From: an uncultured Bacilli bacterium
GTDB lineage: Bacteria > Bacillota_I > Bacilli_A > RF39 > UBA660
Direction: 5' to 3'
Assembly: GCA_934119965.1 (NCBI GenBank)
Contig: CAKOTA010000002.1
Span: 1-64,000 of the forward strand
Length of the DNA stretch: 64,000 nt
Part shown: positions 35,293-44,570 of the stretch, one piece after another
Layout: every line of letters begins with the position of its first letter
Position numbering within the stretch: position 1 is the first letter of the stretch
Position numbers and translations under genes: made by a program
The notes under the pieces: model-generated
Told to the model about the DNA's origin: nothing
The model's database searches: none
What the model saw: only the letters and a program-made list of their open reading frames with translations

Positions 35293-36747
35293 CTACTTCT
35301 TCAATATTTTTTCTAATTCTTTCTCTATATTTTTTAAACTGTTTTGTTTCCACAACTTATCAATATCTGATTTTAAAGGATGACTCAAATTTTTTTGAAT
35401 ATTATTATATAAATCTTTTTCGTTTTCTATAAAATAAACCCCTTTTTTCATATAAGACAATAATTTTTCAGATTCCTCTGATCCACTTTTGCCTCTTAAT
35501 ATAAAGGTAGGAATTCCGAAAGCTAGTCCTTCATAAATTGCTGTACTATAAACTCCAACTTGCAAATAAGAGAATTTCTGATATTTATATATTTCTTCCC
35601 CTTTTTGTTTTATTTGTATAATATTTTTTTTATCTAAATGAGGATAAACTCTATCAACCTCATTTGGATGAAATTTAAATATTATCATATATTCATCATT
35701 ATTCATAATTAAATCTGCTAAATTTGATGCAAATTCACTCATTTCCTCACCAATTATTGTTTGTGAAATAATTAAAATATATTTCTTATTTTTTTTAAGT
35801 TCTATAGGTAATTTATATTTTTCTTTTATCTTTTTTTCTAAAAAAGGATATCCTACTTCTTTTAAATAGTCTGTTTTTGTGGTTAAATAACTTACATCAG
35901 TATGAACTTGACCAAAGGAAAAAAAGTAATCTGAAACATTTTTACATATATCGTTATCATAACATTTATGTTCAATTGGATCATCGAAAGTTATTGTTCC
36001 ATGTTGAAGTTCAATTGTTGGAATTTTTAAATCATTACATATATCCATAACCAAAGTTTTAAAATCAGTCGGCCAATAATTAATAAAAACTACCTTAGGT
36101 TTTATTTTTTTCAAAATTTTAAAATAATATTTTTTCATTATTAACCCATATATTATAGAATTGACAATTCTGTTTTTAACATACATAATATCAACATTAT
36201 ACTTATTATTTAAACCTTGTAATATATCAACAACTTCTTGTTCAATTAATTGTACTTTATTTTTATTAAAAGTTTTATAAATTTTCTTCTTAAATAGATA
36301 TAATAATTCTAAAAAATCAGTATATTTTATATTTTCAGTTGCTGTTGGAAATAAATGACCCCGTTCAGATGAAACATATGAATTCCAACATGGTTCCTCA
36401 AAAGTTATACAATTATATTTACTAGATAAATATCTTTCAACTTCATCAGTATAAATATTCTCATATTTTCCATTTTGATTAATTCTTCTAGGATGCGATA
36501 TAAATAATAAATCACAATTTTTAACTTTATTCAAACCTAAGTATTTATTAAATTCATTCAAATTAAACCTATAATTTTTCCAAGTTAAATTGGATACAGC
36601 CAATAACTCTGATAACTGTTCTACTTTAATTTTAACTTCAGTATATATAACAAATCTTACATATTCCCAATACTTAAAACCAAATACTTCTCTATCATAT
36701 AATCTATTTTCTTTTTCATACTGCAAAAAACTTTCAAACACATTCAT
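35293..36747 (-). CDS. GT-B capsule-type glycosyltransferase (TagF/KpsS-like), possible sialyltransferase
   Basis: The 484-aa protein has no membrane segment. Its second half carries IELQHGTITFDDP, FSFGQVHTD, IIFKFHPNEVDRVYP and VGVYSTAIYEGLAFGIPTF, the HG / HPNE / E-x7-P pattern of the TagF (CDP-glycerol transferase) and KpsC/S/LipB GT-B superfamily. As the only transferase beside neuA-neuB-neuC it is the best candidate to add sialic acid to the surface glycan, but its acceptor and donor are not shown by sequence. It is the first gene of the operon; about 100 bases upstream contain the promoter region. Confidence 0.7.
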   Translation of the reverse strand: MNVFESFLQYEKENRLYDREVFGFKYWEYVRFVIYTEVKIKVEQLSELLAVSNLTWKNYRFNLNEFNKYLGLNKVKNCDLLFISHPRRINQNGKYENIYTDEVERYLSSKYNCITFEEPCWNSYVSSERGHLFPTATENIKYTDFLELLYLFKKKIYKTFNKNKVQLIEQEVVDILQGLNNKYNVDIMYVKNRIVNSIIYGLIMKKYYFKILKKIKPKVVFINYWPTDFKTLVMDICNDLKIPTIELQHGTITFDDPIEHKCYDNDICKNVSDYFFSFGQVHTDVSYLTTKTDYLKEVGYPFLEKKIKEKYKLPIELKKNKKYILIISQTIIGEEMSEFASNLADLIMNNDEYMIIFKFHPNEVDRVYPHLDKKNIIQIKQKGEEIYKYQKFSYLQVGVYSTAIYEGLAFGIPTFILRGKSGSEESEKLLSYMKKGVYFIENEKDLYNNIQKNLSHPLKSDIDKLWKQNSLKNIEKELEKILKK

Positions 36748-36845
36748 CTTAATACTCCCTATCTAATAAAAAATGGTCATTAAAAAACAACCAACTACTT
36801 TTTCTTAACTACATATAAATTTCTTAAAAAATATTTTCATGTTTT

Positions 36846-38843
36846 TCATAAATTATCCCTTTTTCCATCTTTTATTACATATTCTTCATTTGTTGCAGAA
36901 TTAAACACATAAGTTGTTCCATAAGATTTTTCTACTTGATAATTATCATTATTGACATTTTTTTTATTATTCTTAAATATTAAATCTATTTTTTCTTTTA
37001 TTTGTTCTCTATTAAAAGGTTTTGCTATATAATCTGTAAAGCCTTCTTTTATATACTTTTCTTTTGCACCTGCCACAGCATCTGCAGTTAAAGCAATTAC
37101 TGGTGTATGAAAATCACTTTTTTCTTTTAATTTGGACATTGTGGTTTCACCACTCATATTAGGCATCATTATATCCATCAATATTAAATTATAATTATTA
37201 CCTGAATTAATTTTATCTAAACATTGTTGTCCATCATAACATTCATCAATTTCAAAGTTAAAATCTGATAATGCCTTTTTTGCTACTTTAATATTTAATT
37301 TATTATCATCTACTATCAATATTTTTTGATTTTCATAATCCACTTTAGAAATATTTTTATTTATTGAATTTGATTCTTGTGATGTAATTTCAACTTCTTT
37401 ATTATTTAATATTTTAGAGGTATTTATTATTTGGGTATCAGTAAGTGGTCTAGATAATTTACTGATTTTTTGTGATAATTGAACTACAAATATAGATCCC
37501 TGTCCAAATTGACTTTGAACATTTATTTTTCCACCCATCATATCAACTAATGTTTTTGTAATTGCAAGCCCTAATCCTGTTCCTTCTGTAGTTGAATTTT
37601 TTTCCACATCTAATCTTTCAAATTTAGTAAATAACTTATTTATATTTTCTGCTTTTATACCTCTGCCTGTGTCTTGAACAGAAATAATTAAATTACACAT
37701 ATTATTTTTATTTATACACTTAGCATTTAAAGTAATAGTTCCTTTTTCAGTATATTTAATAGCATTTGATAATAAATTATTAACAACTTGTTTTAGATGT
37801 GTCTTATCTCCAATTAATTCATAAGGAATATCTTCAGCAATTTGCAATTTAAATGCAATAGGTTTATCTCCAATCTTAGTTGTTGTTACTTTACATAACT
37901 TTGTTATTTCTTCTCTAAAATTATAAGGATTATTTATTATTTCTAATCTTTCACTTTCAATTTTATTTACATCTAATATGTTCCCTACAATTTCAAGTAA
38001 TGTTTGACTTGCATTTTGGATATCTTTAGAATTCTCTACTACTTCAGCCGGAAGTTTATCTTCATATGTTAAGTTATCTTCTGATAGTCCTACAATAGCA
38101 TTTAAAGGTGTCCTTATTTCATGACTCATACTTGATAAAAAGTCTGATTTTGCTCTATTTGCTTTTTCAGCTTGATTTTTTGCTAATTCAAGTTGAGCAA
38201 CCATCTTAACATCTGGATTTTCTATTGTAAAATACATAATAATGACAATTAATGAATATACATATCCTATCAAAAACAACTCTGGATAAAAAATGCTTAA
38301 AGCTATATCTAATCCACCTAATAACATAAGTGAATATACTGGCGTAAACTTTGAATTTACAATTTTCTTTCTATATTTTAAGCAGTAATATAAATCTACA
38401 ATTGTAAAAATAAAACACATTATATATGTAAAGTATATAGAAGGTCCAACAGGAAGAACTCCTCTATTTGAAACATCATAAGAAATAGGTAAAATTAATA
38501 TTAATGAAAATACACATGCCAATAAAAACACAAAAATATTTTTTACATGTTTTTTTGAATTACATATATTTATCATATATATTACAAATAAACCACTCCA
38601 CACTACATAATATGATGATGTAAGTTTAGAAACTAATTTATAAAATATACTATTCAAATTAGCCCCATTGTTAAACCATACACAGGTTATTATTTCTAAA
38701 GATAAACCAATAATTGTTACAATTAACATTAATCCATAAACTTTTGTTTCTGAATTATCGATTCTTTGTTTAGAAAAGAACATATAAGATAGAATTAAAA
38801 TTATTATCAATGAACTAATTGAAAAGTAAGCACCTACAGACAT
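36846..38843 (-). CDS. Hybrid sensor histidine kinase with C-terminal receiver domain
   Basis: A 665-aa protein. Seven or so membrane helices (1-205) are followed by HisKA with phospho-acceptor His241 in SSMSHEIRTPLNAIVG. The HATPase domain has N-box NNLLSNAIKY, G1 DTGRGI and G2 GTGLGLAITKTLVD. A receiver domain (about 505-620) has ILIVDDNKLN, phospho-site Asp in LILMDIMMPNMSG, ALTADA and a KPF lysine. A 40-residue tail ends in VFNSATNEEYVI. Phosphate would pass from His to its own Asp; no partner regulator or Hpt domain adjoins. The stimulus is unknown. Confidence 0.9.
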   Translation of the reverse strand: MSVGAYFSISSLIIILILSYMFFSKQRIDNSETKVYGLMLIVTIIGLSLEIITCVWFNNGANLNSIFYKLVSKLTSSYYVVWSGLFVIYMINICNSKKHVKNIFVFLLACVFSLILILPISYDVSNRGVLPVGPSIYFTYIMCFIFTIVDLYYCLKYRKKIVNSKFTPVYSLMLLGGLDIALSIFYPELFLIGYVYSLIVIIMYFTIENPDVKMVAQLELAKNQAEKANRAKSDFLSSMSHEIRTPLNAIVGLSEDNLTYEDKLPAEVVENSKDIQNASQTLLEIVGNILDVNKIESERLEIINNPYNFREEITKLCKVTTTKIGDKPIAFKLQIAEDIPYELIGDKTHLKQVVNNLLSNAIKYTEKGTITLNAKCINKNNMCNLIISVQDTGRGIKAENINKLFTKFERLDVEKNSTTEGTGLGLAITKTLVDMMGGKINVQSQFGQGSIFVVQLSQKISKLSRPLTDTQIINTSKILNNKEVEITSQESNSINKNISKVDYENQKILIVDDNKLNIKVAKKALSDFNFEIDECYDGQQCLDKINSGNNYNLILMDIMMPNMSGETTMSKLKEKSDFHTPVIALTADAVAGAKEKYIKEGFTDYIAKPFNREQIKEKIDLIFKNNKKNVNNDNYQVEKSYGTTYVFNSATNEEYVIKDGKRDNL

Positions 38844-38967
38844 TTTTTAAGCCTCCTCTATTTATACCATTATATCACAAATTCGACAATTTTCTTGTTT
38901 TTTATTGACATAAAAATACATATAATAAAAAAAACAAATTATTATTGCAAATTTGATTTTTTAAATA

Positions 38968-40689
38968 CTAAATTTTTTTTAATCTTAATGTTTTTGCATT
39001 TTGATTATTAATTTTTCCTTCTTTCAAATACTCTTCATCAAGAGTGCGGTAAAACGAAATGTTAATTTTTGAATTTGCCATTCTTTCTAGAGGTTTATCA
39101 TAATATTCAATTGAACCAGGTAACCAATTTTCACTTAATTGGGTTGTAACAAGTGATGATAATCTATTTTCAAAGTCTTTATAATCTATATTCTTATCAT
39201 ATAATGATATATGGTATCTTGGAATAAATTGTACCATCTCGTCTGGTATAGGTGTAACTACGACTTCTCTAACTTCAGGCAATTTCAATAGCAAATTTTC
39301 TATTTCTTCTGGATAGATATTTTCTATTCCTGATACAAAATTACGTTTTTGCCTACCAATATATTTATACTCACCATTATCTAATTGTTGAACGATATCA
39401 CCAATATTAATCCACTTTTTTCCATTTTCATCAATAGATATTACTTTTTTTGTTTCTTCTGGATTATTGTGATAACCAAGCATTACAGATGGACCTGAAA
39501 CATATAATAATCCCTTTTCGCCTTTTTTTACTTCCAATCCATTATTTGGATCAATTATTTTTATATCTAATGTAGAAATTGGTTCACCAATAGTACCAGA
39601 TGTATGTATTTTACCATTATTAATCATCATTGATGCCCAAGTTTCTGTTGCACCTAAACCATCACCTAAAATTGCATCACTACCACAAAACTTTAATGCT
39701 TCATTTATTGCTTTATCCGTAGTTTCTTTTTTAGCTTCACCACCTGATGTTGCATAATGCAATTCACTTAATGAACCTTTTTTCAATTTACTATTTGGCA
39801 CAAATTCATCACCATGTTGTTCAATTAAAGATACCCAATGTGGAGGTCCCCCAACAGCAGCAGTTGCATGAGTTCTAACTATTTCATCATAAAAATCACT
39901 TGGTAAAGCTTTTAGTGTAAGAGCTAATTCCATATTGTTACACAAAGCATAATGCATTATCATTCTACCATAAGCCATGTGTCCAATTGGTATATTCCCT
40001 AAATGCACCATTCCTGCTTCTGCAGGAAAAATAGAATTCATACCTTCAACAACATAATTTAAGCCACTTCCAGACAAATCTACACCTTTATGGATTCCTG
40101 TTGAACCACCAGTAAATAATATATCTGTCAATTTATTTTCTTCAAAATTAGCCCTTATGTAATCAACAGAACTATAATCTTTTTTTATAAGATTTTTTAA
40201 ATTATTATCTTTTGATAATTTAAAATTTCCTTTTGTTAACTGTAATAATTTATAACCTAATTTAATTTTAAAATCATTTACAGATTCTAATGGTGAATAT
40301 AATATTGTGGAAAAATTTAAAGCTTTTTCTGCATCTTTAAAATTGCTATAACACATATCTACAGAAATTATCATTTTTGGTTTAACAAGTTCTATATCTT
40401 TTTTAACTTTTTCTGCATTGTCTAAAGGACTATATCCTACAGTAATAGCTCCTATAACATCAAGTGCATATAACAAATATACTGACTCTGGTGTATTTAA
40501 TGCAATAACCCCAATCAAATCACCTTCTCTAACACCTTTTGCATAAAGTAATCTAACATATTTTTCAATTTGTTCATGCATTTCCTCATAAGTAATCTTT
40601 TTATTGTCAAAAGATAATGCGGTTAAATCCATATATTTTTTATTACATTCAAGCATATACTCATATTTTGTTTTATCCATATTTTTCAT
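38968..40689 (-). CDS. AMP-forming acyl-CoA synthetase/ligase
   Basis: The 573-aa adenylate-forming enzyme shows the P-loop-like LFTGGSTGIHKGVDLSG, A4/A5 segments YATSGGEAKK and GDGLGATETWASM, and the hinge region INIGDIVQQLDNGEYKYIGRQKRNF. It activates a carboxylic acid as AMP ester, then transfers it to CoA or another thiol. The substrate is not evident; the size and the GGSTG motif fit medium- or long-chain acids. The start at 40689 has AAGGGGAG 8 bases upstream; earlier in-frame ATGs do not. It stands alone, with a long relic-filled gap upstream. Confidence 0.85.
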   Translation of the reverse strand: MKNMDKTKYEYMLECNKKYMDLTALSFDNKKITYEEMHEQIEKYVRLLYAKGVREGDLIGVIALNTPESVYLLYALDVIGAITVGYSPLDNAEKVKKDIELVKPKMIISVDMCYSNFKDAEKALNFSTILYSPLESVNDFKIKLGYKLLQLTKGNFKLSKDNNLKNLIKKDYSSVDYIRANFEENKLTDILFTGGSTGIHKGVDLSGSGLNYVVEGMNSIFPAEAGMVHLGNIPIGHMAYGRMIMHYALCNNMELALTLKALPSDFYDEIVRTHATAAVGGPPHWVSLIEQHGDEFVPNSKLKKGSLSELHYATSGGEAKKETTDKAINEALKFCGSDAILGDGLGATETWASMMINNGKIHTSGTIGEPISTLDIKIIDPNNGLEVKKGEKGLLYVSGPSVMLGYHNNPEETKKVISIDENGKKWINIGDIVQQLDNGEYKYIGRQKRNFVSGIENIYPEEIENLLLKLPEVREVVVTPIPDEMVQFIPRYHISLYDKNIDYKDFENRLSSLVTTQLSENWLPGSIEYYDKPLERMANSKINISFYRTLDEEYLKEGKINNQNAKTLRLKKI

Positions 40690-40927
40690 AATTACTCCCC
40701 TTAAATTACTGGTTATTTTAGCATATAAAATTGTACTTGTCAATTTGCAAAAAAAAAGGAAAAATACTGGTATACTTTTATTACATTAATTTTTTATTTT
40801 TATGTTTTAGATAATCCGCTAAATTTTCTTTCGAATCTTCCAGATAAATCTTTCCTCATCATAAAATTTCATCTACGATTTATAAATGTATAAATATATG
40901 ATTTTCTTTATCATAAGACAACCATCA

Positions 40928-41159
40928 TTATTTATTTAAATTAGAAAAAGATACTGCTTTTTCATAATTCATTGCATTTATTAATATCATTTCCATAACA
41001 GAAAAATCTAAATTTGATGGAATTAAATCGATATTTTCTTCATATTTAATATAGCATTCTTACCCATTTTTGATAATGCTACTCCTAAACTAAATGTTGT
41101 GGTAGTTTTTCCCACTCCACCTTTTTGATTAGCAACTGCTAAAACCTTGCAATCATCAT
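40928..41159 (-). pseudogene. ParA/Soj-like ATPase relic with frameshifts
   Basis: After AGGAGG and ATGATG, a different frame encodes CKVLAVANQKGGVGKTTTTF and SLGVALSKMGKNAIL, the deviant Walker A of ParA/MinD proteins. The sequence then breaks, and another frame resumes with EENIDLIPSNLDFSVMEMIL, the next ParA block, before a stop. Roughly 80 of the expected 250 codons remain, with at least two frameshifts. ParA genes are typical of plasmids and integrated elements, so this is probably the remains of one. Confidence 0.8.
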
Positions 41160-41214
41160 ATTTCCTCCTTTCTAATCTGCCATGTTATCTCTACATGACA
41201 AAGTAAACACACAT

Positions 41215-41242
41215 AAAAAGAACTTTTATTTGAAAAGTCCTT
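41215..41242 (-). terminator. Terminator left beside the amidase fragment
   Basis: A 10-bp stem (AAGGACTTTT / AAAAGTTCTT, one wobble) is followed by TTTTATG on the minus strand. It lies after the broken amidase copy and would stop transcription coming from it. Confidence 0.65.
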
Positions 41243-41274
41243 ATTTTATCTACCTTGTTAATATGTATCGTTGG

Positions 41275-41385
41275 TGTCCAGGATCAAGATAGATTATTTT
41301 ACCTAATAATGAAAAATTGTTATTAGCATTTACAAATTCAAAACAATATAAATAAAAATAAAACACATATTTTATATTTACGCAT
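41275..41385 (-). pseudogene. Truncated, frameshifted duplicate of the amidase gene
   Basis: From its ATG (41385) this stretch repeats the 5' part of the amidase gene at 25634 almost base for base, including the signal-peptide codons and the LDPGH block. It has lost 11 bases in the signal-peptide region, which brings TGA in frame at about codon 16. It then stops after about 110 bases, at the DPGH codons. The high similarity points to recent duplication followed by decay. The upstream hairpin was copied too. Confidence 0.85.
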
Positions 41386-41416
41386 TTTCTCACCTAATAA
41401 AATATATGTTTTATTT
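41356..41416 (-). repeat. Hairpin repeat, copy 2
   Basis: The 20-base arms 41356-41375 and 41397-41416 are identical to those of copy 1, with the same single G-U position and a 21-base loop holding a ribosome-binding site and ATG. The rest of 41417-41648 is AT-rich with no gene I can support. Confidence 0.75.
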
Positions 41417-41648
41417 AATCTAACATCATTTTTTTAGAAATATTATTATTTAAAGATAATGAAAGAAGATCATTTGAATATACAATAAATCTATTAATTT
41501 CTTTAAAATTTTTGTATTTTTGAATTTGTACTAATAATATTTATTAAAGTTGTTAATAATATAAATAAGATGTTCCATTAACAAATGTACAAAAGACAAT
41601 CTTTTAACACTTATATAAAATATTTTTATGGAAGTGAGGTAAGATAAA

Positions 41649-41936
41649 ATGAAAAGTAGTAAAGAAATACTTTCTATGAATTTAAAATATTATCGTCAAA
41701 AGTATAACTTATCTCAAGAAAAATTCGCTGAAGTAGTTGGCAGTAATTTAGTCTTTATAAATCAAATAGAAAATCTAAAAAGAAAACCCACCATTGAAAT
41801 GCTAGATAAAATCGCTAATAATTTAAACAAATATGATAAAAATCTTAATATCTCTTCATCTGATTTAATAAAATTTGATATAACACATATGACAAATTAT
41901 AATAGAATTGATGAAAGAAAAAAAAGAACATATTAA
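41649..41936 (+). CDS. Small XRE-family transcriptional regulator
   Basis: A 95-aa protein. Residues 5-70 form a Cro/C1 helix-turn-helix: ILSMNLKYYRQKYNLSQEKF, then VVGSNLVFINQIENLKRKP and IEMLDKIANNL. A basic tail (ERKKRTY) ends it. The recognition helix differs from the usual S-x-x-T/S-I-S-x-IE pattern in carrying VFINQIE. GTGAGGT lies about 8 bases before the ATG. It stands alone, in the same orientation as the decayed XRE gene at 25784. The target is unknown. Confidence 0.8.
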   Translation: MKSSKEILSMNLKYYRQKYNLSQEKFAEVVGSNLVFINQIENLKRKPTIEMLDKIANNLNKYDKNLNISSSDLIKFDITHMTNYNRIDERKKRTY

Positions 41937-41947
41937 ATATTTAAAAA

Positions 41948-41976
41948 ACATCTCTTCAATAATGAGATGTTTTTTT
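41948..41976. terminator. Bidirectional terminator of the XRE and DUF2207 genes
   Basis: A stem ACATCTC / GAGATGT with a 9-base loop has T-runs on both sides. It sits between convergent stop codons. Confidence 0.88.
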
Positions 41977-41990
41977 ACAATTTTCAAAGG

Positions 41991-43994
41991 TTACCAAGAA
42001 CCTCCGCCTCCGCCTCCGGAACCTCCACCAGATGATCCTCCTCCAGAAGAAGTTCCACTAGAACTACTGGATGGACTTGATGACATAGCACTTGATGCTG
42101 ATGACATAGTTGAATTTATAAAACTACAAAATGATGTAGTACTAAATGAAGAATATCCATCATACCAATTTGGTGCCTGTAATGAAATGGTTTCAAATTT
42201 TTTGATCCATTTATCAGATACATCTAATACATAAGTAAAAGGTAATATGTCATAAAAATAGGTCGGATTTTCCATTACCATTGCTTCTAACTTTTGTTTT
42301 TCTGCTGTTTCTAGAAATCTTTTAAATCCTTTTATTTTTCCTAATATTTCATTACCATACTTCGTTCTTTTTGGCATTATTTTAAACAATAAAATCATTC
42401 CAATAATACATATAATTCCAAATATAATTCCAATAAGATAATGATAATCATCTTTTATGGCAATTGTAATTGGTAGCGTTGAAAAAAACAAAAATGAATG
42501 AATTAAGGTAAATCCTAGCCAAATAATTCTAAAAGCTATAGTGTTTTTACCAAATATTCCAACAGCAAAGAATATTGCATAAAACGCACATAGAAATAAT
42601 GTCACTGCTAATTCAACAATTCCGGCATATTCTAATGTTGGAACTGAAATTATTGTGATTAAAGTTGCAATAATAAATAATATTACAGAAACTGATTTCA
42701 TCTCTGTATTTTTTTCAAATATGAAATGTTTATTCTTTTTGTTATTAATATTCGATTTTATTTCATCCATAGTGGTATAAAAACTATTATGCAAATCATC
42801 TTTTGTAACAGATTGTTTCTCTACTACATCGGTAGATAATTCTATAGCTTTTAAATAACTCATTTTTTCACCATTTTCTTTTGATTGGTGCATTATTTCT
42901 TTTACTTTTGATAAATCAACAGAACTAGTATTCTTGAATAATCCTGTTAAGAATAGTTTTTCATTTGCATTAGAACCATCGTAATCTTTTAATTTTGTTA
43001 TTATAAAACTTTTACTAGTAGAGAACAATGTTTTATCTTCAGTCTCGGTTATTTTTATATAACCTTTATTAGCCAAATATATTAGCAATGAAATTACATC
43101 TTTATTACCTGCTTTTCCTTTATATAAAAAACCAATTTCTAAACTATTAAATCCTTGAGGTGGATAAAACTCTACAGTTTCTATTACTTGCTCATCTTTA
43201 CCATATTTTTTCCAAAATATAAATGATATTACCAATCCTATTATTGGTACTATAAACATTAAATAATATGGTGAAAAGATATTATTACCTGTATTTACAA
43301 AATACCCTTCAGGTAATTCTAATCTAACGGTTAATGCTTCTCCTGAATTAAGCGTACCATTATATTTTCCACTTATAACATTACCATCAACAATATATGT
43401 AATTTTTGATGAGTCAGTGGAACCAATATATCCACTAGAAAATCCAAGTTTTGATGAATCAAAATTTTTTGGCATTGTAATAGTGAATGTTATATTACTA
43501 ATACTAGTATCCCACTCATCCCCAATTAGATTAAAATATAATTCATCATATTCTTTTCCGGTATCTCGTCCTAAATTATAAAGATAACTAATTTCATAAT
43601 TGTTTTGACCCGTTAAAGTGTAGTTGGCATCGCCAATTTTAATTATTTTATATTCACTATTTGTTGATACAGAATAACTATCACTTACTTTTATTTCACT
43701 GATTTTAGCACGATTTTTTGATATTGTGCCATCTAGTCTTGTTATTTTATTTTTCAATGGTATTTTTCTGAATATACCATGTTTTTCAACATTAAAATAT
43801 GCACTAATTTTTTCAGTTATATTTAAAGTATTATTTTCATTAACAATTATATTTATGTCATAACCATTTAAAGTATATTCTAAATTACTATTACTGTTTG
43901 AATAATTTTCTGCGTTTATTATATTAGGGTATAAAAACAAGTTGATTAGAAGAAATACAATGATTATAGATAATTTTTTCACAGTTTTTGTCAT
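41991..43994 (-). CDS. DUF2207 membrane protein with Gly-rich tail
   Basis: The 667-aa protein has a signal peptide (1-28) and an extracytoplasmic DUF2207 beta domain (30-235: YDINIIVNENNTLNITEKIS, KHGIFRKIPLKN, GDEWDTSISNITFTITMP). A membrane helix near 245 follows, then a cytoplasmic part with GFNSLEIGFLYKGKAGNKDV, several more membrane helices (about 430-530), and a Ser/Gly-rich tail ending in a run of glycines plus Trp. Such proteins are commonly linked to LemA genes; their role is unknown but probably in the envelope. It follows lemA by 15 bases. Confidence 0.85.
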   Translation of the reverse strand: MTKTVKKLSIIIVFLLINLFLYPNIINAENYSNSNSNLEYTLNGYDINIIVNENNTLNITEKISAYFNVEKHGIFRKIPLKNKITRLDGTISKNRAKISEIKVSDSYSVSTNSEYKIIKIGDANYTLTGQNNYEISYLYNLGRDTGKEYDELYFNLIGDEWDTSISNITFTITMPKNFDSSKLGFSSGYIGSTDSSKITYIVDGNVISGKYNGTLNSGEALTVRLELPEGYFVNTGNNIFSPYYLMFIVPIIGLVISFIFWKKYGKDEQVIETVEFYPPQGFNSLEIGFLYKGKAGNKDVISLLIYLANKGYIKITETEDKTLFSTSKSFIITKLKDYDGSNANEKLFLTGLFKNTSSVDLSKVKEIMHQSKENGEKMSYLKAIELSTDVVEKQSVTKDDLHNSFYTTMDEIKSNINNKKNKHFIFEKNTEMKSVSVILFIIATLITIISVPTLEYAGIVELAVTLFLCAFYAIFFAVGIFGKNTIAFRIIWLGFTLIHSFLFFSTLPITIAIKDDYHYLIGIIFGIICIIGMILLFKIMPKRTKYGNEILGKIKGFKRFLETAEKQKLEAMVMENPTYFYDILPFTYVLDVSDKWIKKFETISLQAPNWYDGYSSFSTTSFCSFINSTMSSASSAMSSSPSSSSSGTSSGGGSSGGGSGGGGGGSW

Positions 43995-44009
43995 TATTAT
44001 TCTCCTATA

Positions 44010-44558
44010 TTATAAATTTACTTTAACATTTTCTCTTTCAATTTCACTTACTTCAAACATTTTTTGTTCTCTAAATCCTAACATTCTAGCAACAATATTA
44101 CTTGGAAACATTTGAACTTTATCATTAAAAATTCTAACCGCACCATTGTAATATTTTCTAGAATTAGCAATGTCATCTTCAACTTTTGTTAATTGTTGAC
44201 TTAAATCCTTAAAGTTTTCATTAGCTTTAAGATCTGGATATGCCTCAGTAACAACCATTAATTTATTAATTTCTTGAGATAATTTATTATTTACATCAAC
44301 TTTTTCATTAGTCGACATATTATCATAAGTATTATTTCTTAATTCAATTATTTCTTTTAATGTCGATTTTTCATGTTTTGCATAACCTTTTACAGTTTCA
44401 ACAATATTAGGTATTAAATCCCATCTTTTCTTTAAATAGACATCCATTGTTGAAAATGCCTCTTTAACTGTATTATTTAATTTTACAAAGCTATTGTAAG
44501 TTACTCCAAAATATATTAAGACTAAAACTATAATAGCTATGATTATATAAATACACAT
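44010..44558 (-). CDS. lemA: LemA family protein
   Basis: A 182-aa protein with one N-terminal membrane helix (2-19) and then the LemA four-helix bundle: SFVKLNNTVKEAFSTMDVYL, KKRWDLIPNIVETVKGYAKH, ENFKDLSQQLTKVEDDIANS and RKYYNGAVRIFNDKVQMFPS. LemA proteins are found across bacteria, often with DUF2207 partners; no enzymatic activity is known. The topology places the bundle outside the membrane. It is the middle gene of the DUF3592-lemA-DUF2207 operon, with spacings of 12 and 15 bases. Confidence 0.93.
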   Translation of the reverse strand: MCIYIIIAIIVLVLIYFGVTYNSFVKLNNTVKEAFSTMDVYLKKRWDLIPNIVETVKGYAKHEKSTLKEIIELRNNTYDNMSTNEKVDVNNKLSQEINKLMVVTEAYPDLKANENFKDLSQQLTKVEDDIANSRKYYNGAVRIFNDKVQMFPSNIVARMLGFREQKMFEVSEIERENVKVNL

Positions 44559-44570
44559 ATTTTTGCCTCC

